A DNA stretch of 64,000 nt from Flavobacteriaceae bacterium UBA1682 (lineage in GTDB: Bacteria; Bacteroidota; Bacteroidia; Flavobacteriales; Flavobacteriaceae), in the NCBI GenBank assembly GCA_002320285.1, contig DCKE01000019.1, positions 62,001-126,000 on the forward strand, in the 5' to 3' direction. The translations under genes and the position numbers were made by a program. The notes beneath the pieces are model-generated. The model was not told where the DNA came from and searched no databases. It saw only the letters and a program-made list of their open reading frames with translations. Positions 25,760-34,234 of this stretch are shown piece after piece; position 1 is the first letter of the stretch; each line of letters begins with the position of its first letter.

Positions 25760-27478
25760 ATGCAAGCATTATCTAGTTTTTTACGGGTATTTTTTATTCC
25801 AATCTTTTATATACTCTTCACTTATCCCATAGAAGCCAATACATCGCGGGAGTCCCTTAATAAGAGTATTGAAAGCTACCGCAACTGTAATCTACATTGT
25901 TTGGAAATTCCGTTTTCTGATTTTAGCGCTAGGCATCCGTCAGAAAGCCCTCAGATATTAAAAATTATTCACCAAGTTTTACTTGCAGAGAAATATTCTA
26001 CAACCCTTGATCAAAAAAATAACCAAAGTGAAATTCTATATAACAAAGCGTATCAAGCCGCAACAATTCTCAATAAGTTAGAGCTAAGTATTTGGGTACA
26101 AAGCCATTTTGGATTTTATTATTATCGGAATGGACAGCTTCCTAAAGCGCTACCTTTCTTCTTAAATTCATCGAAGTACATAGATCAGAATGTCACAAAA
26201 AACCTTATCGAACCAATAGAGGTCTTAAAGAAAAACGCTTTTTTCTTTGGTTATATCGAAGACTATAAAAAAGCAGAGCACTATCTTACTGAAGCATTAA
26301 AACACTGCAATAACGAATCCAAACAGTATATAGAAATACTCAACAATTTGGGGATGAATCACCTCAAACAACAACAATTAGTACAGGCCGAAGATTATTT
26401 TTTAAAAGCCCGTGAGCTAGCACTAAAAAATGGCCAAGAAGTATTATATGCCAAAACCTTAGGTGAACTGGCCCAAATTTGTATTGCGCGAAACGATTAT
26501 GCGAAAGCCAAGGCTTTATACATAGAGGATATTGCGATTTCAAAAAAAAATAAAAGCGACAGAAACACCATGTATGCCCAAATCCAATTGGGGAAAATTC
26601 ACCTTAAAGAAGCCCAGTTAGACAGTGCTAATTTGGTCTTACGAGCAGCTAAAGATTATGTCTTCGCGAAACCTTATTTAGCCAGCACTCAATTTGAAAT
26701 TACCCAATTATTAATTGATTGGGCTGTACTAAAGAAAAACGTAAAAGCAGAATTACATTTTCGAAGATCTGCAGACTCTTTGAGAGATATTATCGCAAAA
26801 ACCGACGGACAAGTTGTTGTTGATCAATTAAATATACAAGCGCAGAAAGAGAAGATTAAATCACAGCTTGAATCTGAACAAAATAAACTAGAGAAAGCAT
26901 CCTTAGTACAAAATACGTGGATCAGTATCAGTGTTTTACTCTTTATAATAGCCTTACTGTTACTTCTAATATACCACAGAAAACTCAAAGCTCAAGGTCT
27001 GGCATTTGAACGAAATATATTGTTGTTGCAGTTGGAAAAAATTCAATCTGACAACAAACTCCATGAAACCCAAACCACCTTGAGTTCCTATCAAGTCTAT
27101 TTATCAGAAAAAAATCAGCAACTAACCAAATTAGAAAGGGAATTTAAAAAACTGAAAAGCCTGCCTAGAATCAACGCTAAAATAAAAGCTAACAATCTGC
27201 AGCAGCTGTTGGACTCTCATCTAATGACTAAAGAAAATTGGTTGGAATTTAAAAAGCTATTTATAGCAGAACAAACAGATTATTACGATTACCTGATGGA
27301 AAATTTCCCGGGATTAACAGAAGCCAATTTACGGATCATTTTATTGCAGAAATTGGGATTGAAAAATTTGGAAACAGCACAGATACTCGGTATTACCATT
27401 GAAGCAGTTAAAAAGTCTAAACAACGTTTGAAAAAACGTTATGAAGAAAATTACTCCGAGATCTTTAATGACCAATAA
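25760..27478 (+). CDS. Membrane TPR protein with LuxR-like C-terminal helix-turn-helix
   Basis: 572 residues. An N-terminal signal/anchor (1-27) is followed by TPR repeats (about 95-345; for example YRNGQLPKALPFFLNSSKYI, YIEILNNLGMNHLKQQQLVQ). A transmembrane helix (about 393-413) and a coiled coil (about 420-475) come next. The C-terminal domain ends LTEANLRIILLQKLGLKNLETAQILGITIEAVKKSKQRLKKRY, a LuxR/sigma-like HTH. This architecture (extracytoplasmic TPRs, one membrane pass, cytoplasmic HTH) is common in Bacteroidota and is taken to be a one-component membrane regulator. It is divergent from the T9SS adhesin/barrel operon across a 411-bp intergenic region, so that operon is the natural candidate target. 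Confidence 0.85.
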   Translation: MQALSSFLRVFFIPIFYILFTYPIEANTSRESLNKSIESYRNCNLHCLEIPFSDFSARHPSESPQILKIIHQVLLAEKYSTTLDQKNNQSEILYNKAYQAATILNKLELSIWVQSHFGFYYYRNGQLPKALPFFLNSSKYIDQNVTKNLIEPIEVLKKNAFFFGYIEDYKKAEHYLTEALKHCNNESKQYIEILNNLGMNHLKQQQLVQAEDYFLKARELALKNGQEVLYAKTLGELAQICIARNDYAKAKALYIEDIAISKKNKSDRNTMYAQIQLGKIHLKEAQLDSANLVLRAAKDYVFAKPYLASTQFEITQLLIDWAVLKKNVKAELHFRRSADSLRDIIAKTDGQVVVDQLNIQAQKEKIKSQLESEQNKLEKASLVQNTWISISVLLFIIALLLLLIYHRKLKAQGLAFERNILLLQLEKIQSDNKLHETQTTLSSYQVYLSEKNQQLTKLEREFKKLKSLPRINAKIKANNLQQLLDSHLMTKENWLEFKKLFIAEQTDYYDYLMENFPGLTEANLRIILLQKLGLKNLETAQILGITIEAVKKSKQRLKKRYEENYSEIFNDQ

Positions 27479-27674
27479 TTTTTATCGCCAACACAGTCTA
27501 TGCATGGGATTTTAAAAGACATATACATTGACGATCTTAGCTGTCGAATCATTGTGAGCTGTTTTCTAAGTTCGTCACGCAGTTACGATCGATACATCAA
27601 AAAAAACTGTCCAAAGAAAATCTTGAAAGGATTATCTCTGAACAGTAAAGTAATTAAGAATGAAAAAAAATCAA

Positions 27675-28481
27675 TTATTGCGTTACATTGAAAAAAGTAT
27701 ATTCCAATTTTAAAAATACTCCATCACTAGTAGCGCGATGCATCGAGCTGTACAATTCCTTCTTATATGCCAAGTCAATTCGCGCCTGGCTGTTGATGAT
27801 AAATTGAATAGAAGGAACGATATCCATATACGATTTTCCGTTTTCGGTTATCGTTTGCCCAACGAACTCTAACATCGCATTAATATTGGTTTGCTTAAAA
27901 CTCGTATACTTTTTAGGGTGCATTAACCTTCCTATTGAAAAAGTATAATTTACCGCATCACTTCCCAAATGCTCGGGAAAGTTAAAACCGTCGTTATTTA
28001 AAGCTTTCGAATAACTGACCGAGCTGCTCAAGGCCACTTTTTTGATAAGTTGAGTCGCCACAAACCCGACTTCATATCCGGAGTTTCCGCTATTTAAATC
28101 GATGGCTTCCTGATGAATCATCGCATTGTTAAAGCTATAGCGCCCAAATGCCGCCATTCTAAAATGGCTTTGCATATCATCTACAGAAAAGAAACGGTAT
28201 TTTGCATAAGCACCACCACCGTTAAAACCCAGACCATTTTTTTCATTAGACATCAAGGCCGATGCGCGAACCATCAGATTCTTATTGATTCCCCAAGTAA
28301 CTTCGGGCGACAAATTATACATATTACCGTCACTAAATTGGTTTTTCATCAGAGACTGCCCTACTCGTACGCCTATAGAACCCGCTGGAGCATTACTGGC
28401 AGGTTCGGTCATCACAAATAATTCCTGCGCCTGAACTCCAAACGAAAATAGACACAAACCCAAAATTGATAAATACTTCAT
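27675..28481 (-). CDS. Exported beta-barrel-like protein of the metal operon
   Basis: 268 residues with a signal peptide (1-18, VQAQ). After the conserved-looking TEPASNAPAGSIGVRVGQSLM segment, the protein is a series of amphipathic strands (LMVRASALMSN, GGGAYAKYRFFS, FRMAAFGRYSFNN, VALSSSVSYSKALN, FLKLEYTFFNV), as in a small outer-membrane barrel. No metal-binding motif is visible. It is the last gene of a five-gene operon (3 bp after the HMA gene) encoding exported HMA and thioredoxin-like proteins; an outer-membrane channel or sensor for the same metal is the inferred role. I do not recognise a named family. Confidence 0.8.
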   Translation of the reverse strand: MKYLSILGLCLFSFGVQAQELFVMTEPASNAPAGSIGVRVGQSLMKNQFSDGNMYNLSPEVTWGINKNLMVRASALMSNEKNGLGFNGGGAYAKYRFFSVDDMQSHFRMAAFGRYSFNNAMIHQEAIDLNSGNSGYEVGFVATQLIKKVALSSSVSYSKALNNDGFNFPEHLGSDAVNYTFSIGRLMHPKKYTSFKQTNINAMLEFVGQTITENGKSYMDIVPSIQFIINSQARIDLAYKKELYSSMHRATSDGVFLKLEYTFFNVTQ

Positions 28482-28484
28482 TTC

Positions 28485-29012
28485 TTAGATGGCCTTTAAA
28501 TGATAATTATTATCAACTGCTGTACTGTAGCTAGGGAATTTAGCATAGGTTTTTACGAGTTTTTTATATTCCTTTTGCGTAACAAATCCCTTGTCCAGAA
28601 CCCTGTATTGCGCTGCTTTGCCTACTGCTGTATTTTTGCTTTCGATAAAAACATAATTGGCACCATCGTGTGATACGACTGGATTATCCGGTGATTTAGC
28701 GGTATCAAATTTCGCAGTTATTACCATCGATCCAACGAAAAACCCTGCTTTTTCAACAGCATTTTTTAAAACTTTAGGTTGCAATTCTTTGTTTTCCTTA
28801 AAGTAGACGGTAAAGGTATTGGTATTTAAATCCGTTCCAATACTGTCTACCTCAACCAACGCTTTTAACTGCTTGTTGATCGCATTGGAACACATAGAAC
28901 AGGTTAATCCAGTAGCAATGATATCTACTTTAGAAATTTGAGCGTAAGACTTCATACCTGTTAGTGTTACTAAAAGGCTTAGGGCGATAAATTTTATATA
29001 GGTACTTTTCAT
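28485..29012 (-). CDS. Exported heavy-metal-associated (HMA) domain protein
   Basis: 175 residues. Signal peptide (1-24), then a ferredoxin-like HMA domain with the metal-binding GLTCSMCSN (Cys38, Cys41) and KVLKNAVEKAGFFVG. A C-terminal extension of about 75 residues (from about 100) has no motif I recognise. HMA domains bind Cu(I) or other soft metals through the CxxC pair and pass them between proteins; most work in the cytoplasm, but this one is exported. It lies 2 bp from the thioredoxin-like gene and 3 bp from the barrel gene, so it is translated as part of the operon. Metal specificity is unknown; copper is the usual guess. Confidence 0.88.
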   Translation of the reverse strand: MKSTYIKFIALSLLVTLTGMKSYAQISKVDIIATGLTCSMCSNAINKQLKALVEVDSIGTDLNTNTFTVYFKENKELQPKVLKNAVEKAGFFVGSMVITAKFDTAKSPDNPVVSHDGANYVFIESKNTAVGKAAQYRVLDKGFVTQKEYKKLVKTYAKFPSYSTAVDNNYHLKAI

Positions 29013-29014
29013 TT

Positions 29015-29497
29015 TTATTTTTTGTTGATTTGAGAAATTATTTGTGCTTCTGTCGGGTTGATTGCAATCAGTTTACCCGTTGCATCGAAAAGGAAAGTCG
29101 CCGGTAAGGCATCAACTCCAAAACTTACTGCCGACTTGGCATCGAATCCTTTTGAATCGATCAATTGAACGTATTGTATTTTATCTTTCTCGATGGCTTT
29201 CATCCACTTGGATTTGTCTGTATCGATAGATATTCCAACAATTTCAAAATTCTTTGCCTTGTACTTATCATGCATTTTCACCAACTTTCGATTGGCTAAT
29301 CTACAAGGTCCACACCAAGATGCCCAAAAATCCACTAATACCGTTTTGCCTTTAAAAGCATTTAATTTAACGGTGTTGTTTTTAGTATCCTGAAGGGTTA
29401 TATTAGGTAGCGCATCGCCAATTTTGATTTGTGCATTGCCAAGCGAAATTGAAAAAAAAACCAACAAAATCGCCCCTATATTTTTGATATTAAACAT
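29015..29497 (-). CDS. TlpA-like thioredoxin-fold protein, periplasmic
   Basis: 160 residues. Signal peptide (1-22), then an AhpC/TSA-TlpA fold: IGDALPNITLQD, GKTVLVDFWASWCGPC (Cys62, Cys65), YKAKNFEIVGISID and a cis-Pro loop in ALPATFLFD. The family reduces or isomerises disulfides in the periplasm. Between two exported HMA proteins with CxxC metal sites, a role in keeping those cysteines reduced for metal binding is a reasonable inference. It lies 11 bp after the upstream HMA gene and 2 bp before the next one. Confidence 0.92.
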   Translation of the reverse strand: MFNIKNIGAILLVFFSISLGNAQIKIGDALPNITLQDTKNNTVKLNAFKGKTVLVDFWASWCGPCRLANRKLVKMHDKYKAKNFEIVGISIDTDKSKWMKAIEKDKIQYVQLIDSKGFDAKSAVSFGVDALPATFLFDATGKLIAINPTEAQIISQINKK

Positions 29498-29508
29498 ATT
29501 ACAGGTCT

Positions 29509-29883
29509 TTAAATCTTATTATTGGATTCGTTTTTTTCCTTTATTTTACGATCATATTGACAACATCCGTGCAACTTATTATATACGTTGTCAGCAGCGA
29601 TAAACTTTTCATTGTCATAACCTACTTTGGCTACGCGCTTTAGAATTTCGCTTGTAGTAGTCTTGTCTTTATCGTAAATTATAGTAGCGATTTGAGTATT
29701 TTCATTCCACGTTAACTGCGCTACATTTTTTGCATAGGCAGCGGTCTCGATGGTTTTTTTACACATACTACAATTGCCGTTTATAGTTACCGTTTCTGTA
29801 GTTTTATTTTTGATTTGCGCGTTGGCTATAGTGACTGATAGCAATAGTGTTATTGCCATCAATAGTTTTTTTATTGAATTCAT
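29509..29883 (-). CDS. Small exported HMA-domain protein
   Basis: 124 residues. Signal peptide (1-22, ANAQ). The HMA domain shows NGNCSMCKKTIE (Cys38, Cys41), TWNENTQIATIIYD and ILKRVAKVGYDNE. A second Cys pair occurs in the C-terminal tail (LHGCCQY, about 104-110), followed by a charged Lys/Glu/Asn tail. Predicted to bind a soft metal such as copper outside the cytoplasm. The second gene of the operon by order of transcription, it lies 151 bp after the Cys-rich gene and 11 bp before the TlpA-like gene. Confidence 0.9.
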   Translation of the reverse strand: MNSIKKLLMAITLLLSVTIANAQIKNKTTETVTINGNCSMCKKTIETAAYAKNVAQLTWNENTQIATIIYDKDKTTTSEILKRVAKVGYDNEKFIAADNVYNKLHGCCQYDRKIKEKNESNNKI

Positions 29884-30034
29884 TTTTTTTGCTTTTTTGA
29901 ATTACGATACCCTAAAACACCACAATACTGTAAGCCGTAATAGCTACAATTGCAGATAAAGGGATTTAAATGTTTGAATGATTAAGTCGTAAAGACTTGA
30001 GATTAGACAGACCATGGGCTGTCAATAAAGAAAT

Positions 30035-30391
30035 TTAGCCTATTTTAGGAGGAAGCCAAATAGATCGGAAATCAGAAGAAATAAAGATTTCTGAAAAATA
30101 AAATTTCTGTGCTTTTTCTGAACTATCAAAAAGAGCGTTGTTTGTTGTTTGAGTTAAAAAAATCGGTGTAGAGCTGGTGTAAACCGTAGGACATCCGCAA
30201 GAAGTACCCGCGCAACTGCTGTCGCAATGGTGTTCTTGATGTTTAGTTCCTTCTTCTTTACAGCAATCTTTAGTTGCAGATTCTTTGGTACAACATGACA
30301 TAACGGAATCCATTCCAGCCGCGTACGATTGCGTAGGACCTGTAATAAGCCCTAAAACAACGATTAGCAATATGAAGATCTTTTTTGTCAT
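30035..30391 (-). CDS. Small exported Cys/His-rich protein, first gene of the metal operon
   Basis: 118 residues. A signal peptide (about 1-24) is followed by a dense cluster of potential metal ligands: SCC, DCCKEE, HQEHHCDSSC, TSCGCP (about 32-68). The C-terminal half lacks cysteine and ends SIWLPPKIG. I do not recognise a named family with certainty; small proteins of this type lead metal-handling gene clusters in flavobacteria. It probably binds or senses metal in the periplasm (inference). A TATATTTG element lies only 5 nt before the ATG, which would make the transcript nearly leaderless. Confidence 0.8.
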   Translation of the reverse strand: MTKKIFILLIVVLGLITGPTQSYAAGMDSVMSCCTKESATKDCCKEEGTKHQEHHCDSSCAGTSCGCPTVYTSSTPIFLTQTTNNALFDSSEKAQKFYFSEIFISSDFRSIWLPPKIG

Positions 30392-30396
30392 GTCAG

Positions 30397-30404
30397 CAAA
30401 TATA
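30397..30404 (-). promoter_or_regulatory. -7 element (TATATTTG) of the metal operon
   Basis: On the minus strand TATATTTG exactly matches TAnnTTTG and ends 5 nt before the ATG at 30391. Transcription would begin at or very near the start codon. I do not see a convincing -33 element at the standard distance. Confidence 0.45.
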
Positions 30405-30525
30405 CTTTAAAAATGAATTTAGCCTTGTTAAATTTCTCGTAAAAACGTTCTTTTTAAGCTATTCATGGAACTATATCACTTTTTCTTCGTTGTAATCCGC
30501 ATATTTTAGCGGTTATCTTTTACTA

Positions 30526-30571
30526 AAATACCGCAACAGTCCATTCTGACGAATATACTATCGCGGTATTT
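30526..30571. repeat. Inverted repeat AAATACCGC / GCGGTATTT
   Basis: Nine-bp perfect arms (30526-30534 and 30563-30571), 28 nt apart. A third, related ATTTTAGCGGT lies at 30503-30513. It sits between the peroxidase stop and the metal operon promoter; it could be an operator pair or a weak long-loop terminator. Confidence 0.4.
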
Positions 30572-30590
30572 ATAATGTTAAGCCATGTTT

Positions 30591-32387
30591 CTATGGCGAA
30601 GTATCATTTAATGTTTTCATAAAAACGATGATATCTTTTATTTCTTGGTCTGTTAATTCCAAAGGCGCATCTGGCAATGTTTGACTTTCGACATCTAATC
30701 CCAATCCTATTCCTCCGCCTTTGTTATAAAAATCCATTACTTCTTCTAGGGTCTGATAAACACCATTATGCATATAGGGAGCACTTTTTTCAATATTTCT
30801 GACTGTTGGAGTTTTAAAAGCGTGTTTTAATTGTTTTAAATCCGTATTAAACACATACCTTCCTAAGTCATCGTCAAGCTCTGTGCCTGCCTTGTCCTTG
30901 GGAACTCCCAAAACTTCTTGCTCAGAATTGGTAAAAAACGGCGGTAAGGTTCCATTAAACACCGGCATAAAATGGCAAGTAGCGCATTTGGCTTTACCTA
31001 CAAACAAATTAAAACCGCGCTTTTCTTGATCATTTAAAGCCGAATTATCCCCCCGCATATAACTGTCAAAGCGCGATTCAAAAACCGCTAAAGAACGCAC
31101 ATAGGATGCCAATGCATTTTCTAATTGCCAAGACTCAATGGGTTTATTATTCCTGTAAACCGTATTAAAGGCCTTTTTGTACTTGTCGGATTGATTTAAG
31201 AAGATGGCAATTTCCTCCAAATTTCCATGCATTTCGTCCTTGTTGGTGATTACATCAGAGGACTGACTCTCCAAAGTGACACTTCTCATATCCCAAAACT
31301 GTCCGTGATAATAAGCCGCATAGTTTAGCGAAGGGGTGTTGCGCTGAAGTGGTTTCCCCTCTAAATCCAAGGCTGTTTTCAATCCATCCGAAAAAGCTTT
31401 GTCGGCATGATGACAATCCGCACAACTGCGATGATTGTTTTTTGATAAGTTTTTATCAAAAAAAAGCTCTTTGCCCAAGGCGATCTTTGCCGGACTTAAG
31501 TAATAGGTCGAATCGGGTAAAAAGGCGTTTAAATTGATCAGGTCCTTGGCAAAAAGGGAGGCTACACGACCGGGAACAACCTGATTCCCCTCGTGAAAAG
31601 GAATTTTTAATTCCTGTTGTAAAGTGACTATGCCCTGTGCTATAGGCTCGAGATTATCCGTTATAAAATCTAAATAATTAAAACTTTCTTTGGACGGATT
31701 GGCGTTACATATAAGAATGCTGTTATCCAATAACTCTTGTAACTTACTATAACTATTGGCTTCTCGCCATTTACCCGATAATTCTAAAACTTCTTTAACC
31801 CCTTTTAAACTAGCTGCTGCTTCAATAAATTGAAATTGACTTTCCGGTGTATCAAAGCCCGTAATGCCCAAAGCGGTGATTTGAAATACCTCCATCTTCA
31901 AAGCTTCCAACACCGAGGTTTCATTCATCGATATCACTTCGAAATTCTTCCGCGCACTATAAGCAAAGTTTTTAACTTTCTTCGATTCTAAAATCAATTT
32001 TTGCTGCTCTGCTGATGGATAAACAGGAAATAATAATTCCTCAACTACCTGAAATCCTTCGGCTGGAATAAATTTATTTTCATCCAAATCCAATTGATCT
32101 AGTGCCGGACCATTGAGAGATTTATTGGTATGTGGTAAGAAATAAGCGATGGCCCACTCCACTTCTTTATAGGCCAAACGACTATCTATAAAGGCTTGTC
32201 TAACGACGGTACTGTCTTTATTTTCACGAACACTTTCGATCAATCGATCAATTTTTAAATCTAATGTATCGACTTTTTTAATCAAGTACGTATTAAAAGA
32301 AACATCCTGATAAGTCGTCGAGTCTTTTTTACAAGCGGTCAACAACAAGAAAAAAACGCTGAATATAATGTATTTAAAACTCTCCAT
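30591..32387 (-). CDS. Imelysin-like / di-heme cytochrome c peroxidase fusion lipoprotein
   Basis: 598 residues. Lipobox LLTAC with Cys19. Residues ~35-285 are helical and resemble imelysin (M75): NGPALDQ, then GFQVVEELLF (111-120) where imelysins have GxHxxE, so the His is Gln113. Residues ~295-598 form a MauG/CcpA-type di-heme peroxidase with haem sites CADCH (322-326) and CATCH (468-472), FDKNLSKNN, RNTPSLNYAAYYHGQFWDMR and TPTVRNIEKSAPYMHNG. The enzyme would reduce peroxide or oxidise a partner at the periplasmic face. The imelysin part suggests a link to iron handling (inference). It is 70 bp downstream of a PhoX-like gene, but a hairpin terminator intervenes. Confidence 0.88.
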   Translation of the reverse strand: MESFKYIIFSVFFLLLTACKKDSTTYQDVSFNTYLIKKVDTLDLKIDRLIESVRENKDSTVVRQAFIDSRLAYKEVEWAIAYFLPHTNKSLNGPALDQLDLDENKFIPAEGFQVVEELLFPVYPSAEQQKLILESKKVKNFAYSARKNFEVISMNETSVLEALKMEVFQITALGITGFDTPESQFQFIEAAASLKGVKEVLELSGKWREANSYSKLQELLDNSILICNANPSKESFNYLDFITDNLEPIAQGIVTLQQELKIPFHEGNQVVPGRVASLFAKDLINLNAFLPDSTYYLSPAKIALGKELFFDKNLSKNNHRSCADCHHADKAFSDGLKTALDLEGKPLQRNTPSLNYAAYYHGQFWDMRSVTLESQSSDVITNKDEMHGNLEEIAIFLNQSDKYKKAFNTVYRNNKPIESWQLENALASYVRSLAVFESRFDSYMRGDNSALNDQEKRGFNLFVGKAKCATCHFMPVFNGTLPPFFTNSEQEVLGVPKDKAGTELDDDLGRYVFNTDLKQLKHAFKTPTVRNIEKSAPYMHNGVYQTLEEVMDFYNKGGGIGLGLDVESQTLPDAPLELTDQEIKDIIVFMKTLNDTSP

Positions 32388-32400
32388 CTTTTATAAAAAA

Positions 32401-32437
32401 GACCTCTAGAGGTATAGAAACTAAACCAATAGAGGTC
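32401..32437 (-). terminator. Terminator between the PhoX-like and peroxidase genes
   Basis: TAGAGGTC (32430-32437) pairs with GACCTCTA (32401-32408); on the minus strand the stem is followed by six T. The loop is long (21 nt). It lies 20 bp after the PhoX-like stop and only 13 bp before the peroxidase ATG, so it may work as an attenuator. Confidence 0.7.
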
Positions 32438-32457
32438 ATTAAAAATTATTGATTATA

Positions 32458-33966
32458 CTATTTCTCTACATTGCGAATTAGCACTACTTGCCCACCTTCT
32501 TTGTTGGTGTTTACTCCAGCTTTATCTGCGTTGGAGAACTCGGCTTTTTGCCAAGTGTGCGAGTGAATGTTTACGGAAAAGGTATTTGGAATTCCAATTA
32601 AATCAGATACATCTTCCATAGCTCCAAATTCCCATGAACCAAATTTATTTAGATTACCCGATTGGTTATACTTTTCATTCCAAGCTGCATCGCCTCTATT
32701 GTGCTTCATGTTTAACCAAGGCTTATAAGTACCGTCGGCTATTTTGTATTGCCAGATATATGAATCGTGTTTGGCATCAGCATAATAAGAATCTCCGTCT
32801 TCTTGAATGTAAACATAGTTTTCTGTAACACATAGATTATCTGGATTAATTAGGTTGTTTCCAGGATTACTATCGCCTTCAGCTGCTAAAGACAGTTTAC
32901 CCGTCAACATATTAGATTTGTCCAATACCAGTTTATAGACGCGTCCCCACATGGTATAGCCGCTTACAGGGTTACCACCACTAGCCTGACCTGTCGCTGT
33001 AAAATAAATTTCATTTCCTTTATTGGCACCCTTTCTATAATCTACATCCTCAACACGAGAAAAACGCAGTACGCCCAATTCCATATTCTTTTGATTGATT
33101 TGAGCGCCTGTCAGGTTTTTAGCATTCGGAATCTCGACAAACTCTACATCATATTCGTTTCCTTTGTTAATATCCATCTCAGTATATCCACCGGATTTGC
33201 GTTTTAACGCATACAACTTGCCGTTTTGTAGATCACCTCTACTTCCAACATACATCAACAATTGACCAGCACTTTGATGGTTGGATGCATACCCCTGGTC
33301 TTCTCCGATTAATATCATAGTTTTACCATTGGATACATCAACGGGTAGTGGAACGGCATTCTCCATACTCGCTTTACCCAAAGCTGGTAGCACCCGGTCC
33401 GTATTGGATTTTAAACCAGTGGATCCAAGCGGATCTATAGCGTGTACCATACTTTCTTCTCCCGACTCACCTGCTGTTAAAAAAACAGGTCCAAAACCAT
33501 GAATTTCCGGTTTGGCTAAAGTTGCAGAACACAATCGAGTGATTCCGCCGATACCATCTACAATATACTCTCCTTTAACGGGTTTAAATGATTTATCAAA
33601 ATACACTCGGGATACCGATTGCATGATTTCGTGATTGGTAATCATCATGAATCCTTCACCGCTCGGATCTTTCATAAAACCAGCACCATCGGGTTGTCCA
33701 CCAAATACAAAATCTGGCGAGTCCTTTAGTTTGTCTTCACTGGAGATCAAAGAAAATATTTCCAGATTGGAAAAACCAGGCATTGCAAATACAAAAGCAG
33801 GTGTTATAGAATGGTTTTGTAATACCACCGGGTTTTTACCGGGTTCTGGTACCACGATACCCGGGTCCTTTGGTTTTACCGCATTGGCGTCGTCATTACA
33901 ACTGATTGCTGTAGTCGAAACTATGAGTCCCATAACCCATAAAGATAGTTTGTAGTTCATTTTCAT
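32458..33966 (-). CDS. PhoX/DUF839-like lipoprotein (putative phosphatase)
   Basis: 502 residues. Signal peptide with lipobox AISC (Cys23), a Pro-rich spacer, then a beta-propeller-like body with GFMMITNHE, GGITRLCSATLAKPEI, GEESMVHAIDPLG, TMILIGEDQGYAS and NPDNLCVTENYVYIQEDGD. This spread of acidic loops is characteristic of the PhoX (DUF839) family, whose proven members are Ca/Fe-dependent alkaline phosphatases. Activity here is not proven. Two ATGs (codons 1 and 3) are possible starts. A good promoter lies just upstream. Next to the peroxidase fusion, but probably a separate transcript or an attenuated operon. Confidence 0.85.
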   Translation of the reverse strand: MKMNYKLSLWVMGLIVSTTAISCNDDANAVKPKDPGIVVPEPGKNPVVLQNHSITPAFVFAMPGFSNLEIFSLISSEDKLKDSPDFVFGGQPDGAGFMKDPSGEGFMMITNHEIMQSVSRVYFDKSFKPVKGEYIVDGIGGITRLCSATLAKPEIHGFGPVFLTAGESGEESMVHAIDPLGSTGLKSNTDRVLPALGKASMENAVPLPVDVSNGKTMILIGEDQGYASNHQSAGQLLMYVGSRGDLQNGKLYALKRKSGGYTEMDINKGNEYDVEFVEIPNAKNLTGAQINQKNMELGVLRFSRVEDVDYRKGANKGNEIYFTATGQASGGNPVSGYTMWGRVYKLVLDKSNMLTGKLSLAAEGDSNPGNNLINPDNLCVTENYVYIQEDGDSYYADAKHDSYIWQYKIADGTYKPWLNMKHNRGDAAWNEKYNQSGNLNKFGSWEFGAMEDVSDLIGIPNTFSVNIHSHTWQKAEFSNADKAGVNTNKEGGQVVLIRNVEK

Positions 33967-33985
33967 TTTTGTAGTTTATTTTAGA

Positions 33986-34013
33986 CAAACTTAGCTGCCT
34001 TAAATCACAACAA
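33986..34013 (-). promoter_or_regulatory. Promoter of the PhoX-like gene (TTG-N17-TAAGTTTG)
   Basis: On the minus strand TAAGTTTG (33993-33986) matches TAnnTTTG, and TTG (34013-34011) lies 17 bp upstream. This places the transcript start about 15 nt before the ATG at 33966. Confidence 0.6.
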
Positions 34014-34145
34014 CTTTAACTTACTGTTACAAAACCTTTATGTAGTGTTGGCAAATATTAAGAAACCGATCTTGTTTAGATTGGTTATACGGCATTATGG
34101 AATTTTACAGTTAAAAAACCACGCCATGGGGAGGCTTTAAAAGCT

Positions 34146-34181
34146 AAAAACCCGCGCGACAGGACTCGTACGGGCTTTTTT
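34146..34181 (-). terminator. Terminator downstream of the VOC gene
   Basis: A hairpin with CCCG (34151-34154) and CGGG (34071+100, i.e. 34171-34174) at its base and partly paired CGA/TCG inside, flanked by AAAAA and TTTTT. It ends the minus-strand cluster above. A second small hairpin (TAGACCG/CGGTCTA, 34202-34224) lies between it and the stop codon. Confidence 0.7.
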
Positions 34182-34234
34182 ACTATAAATACTTGGTGTT
34201 TTAGACCGTCAAAGAACCGGTCTACAATCTGTCG

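Noticed and set aside
27500..27691. 63-codon plus-strand frame after the TPR regulator
   Set aside because: Overlaps the 3' end of the barrel gene on the other strand, has no recognisable motif and shows biased composition from AT-rich DNA.
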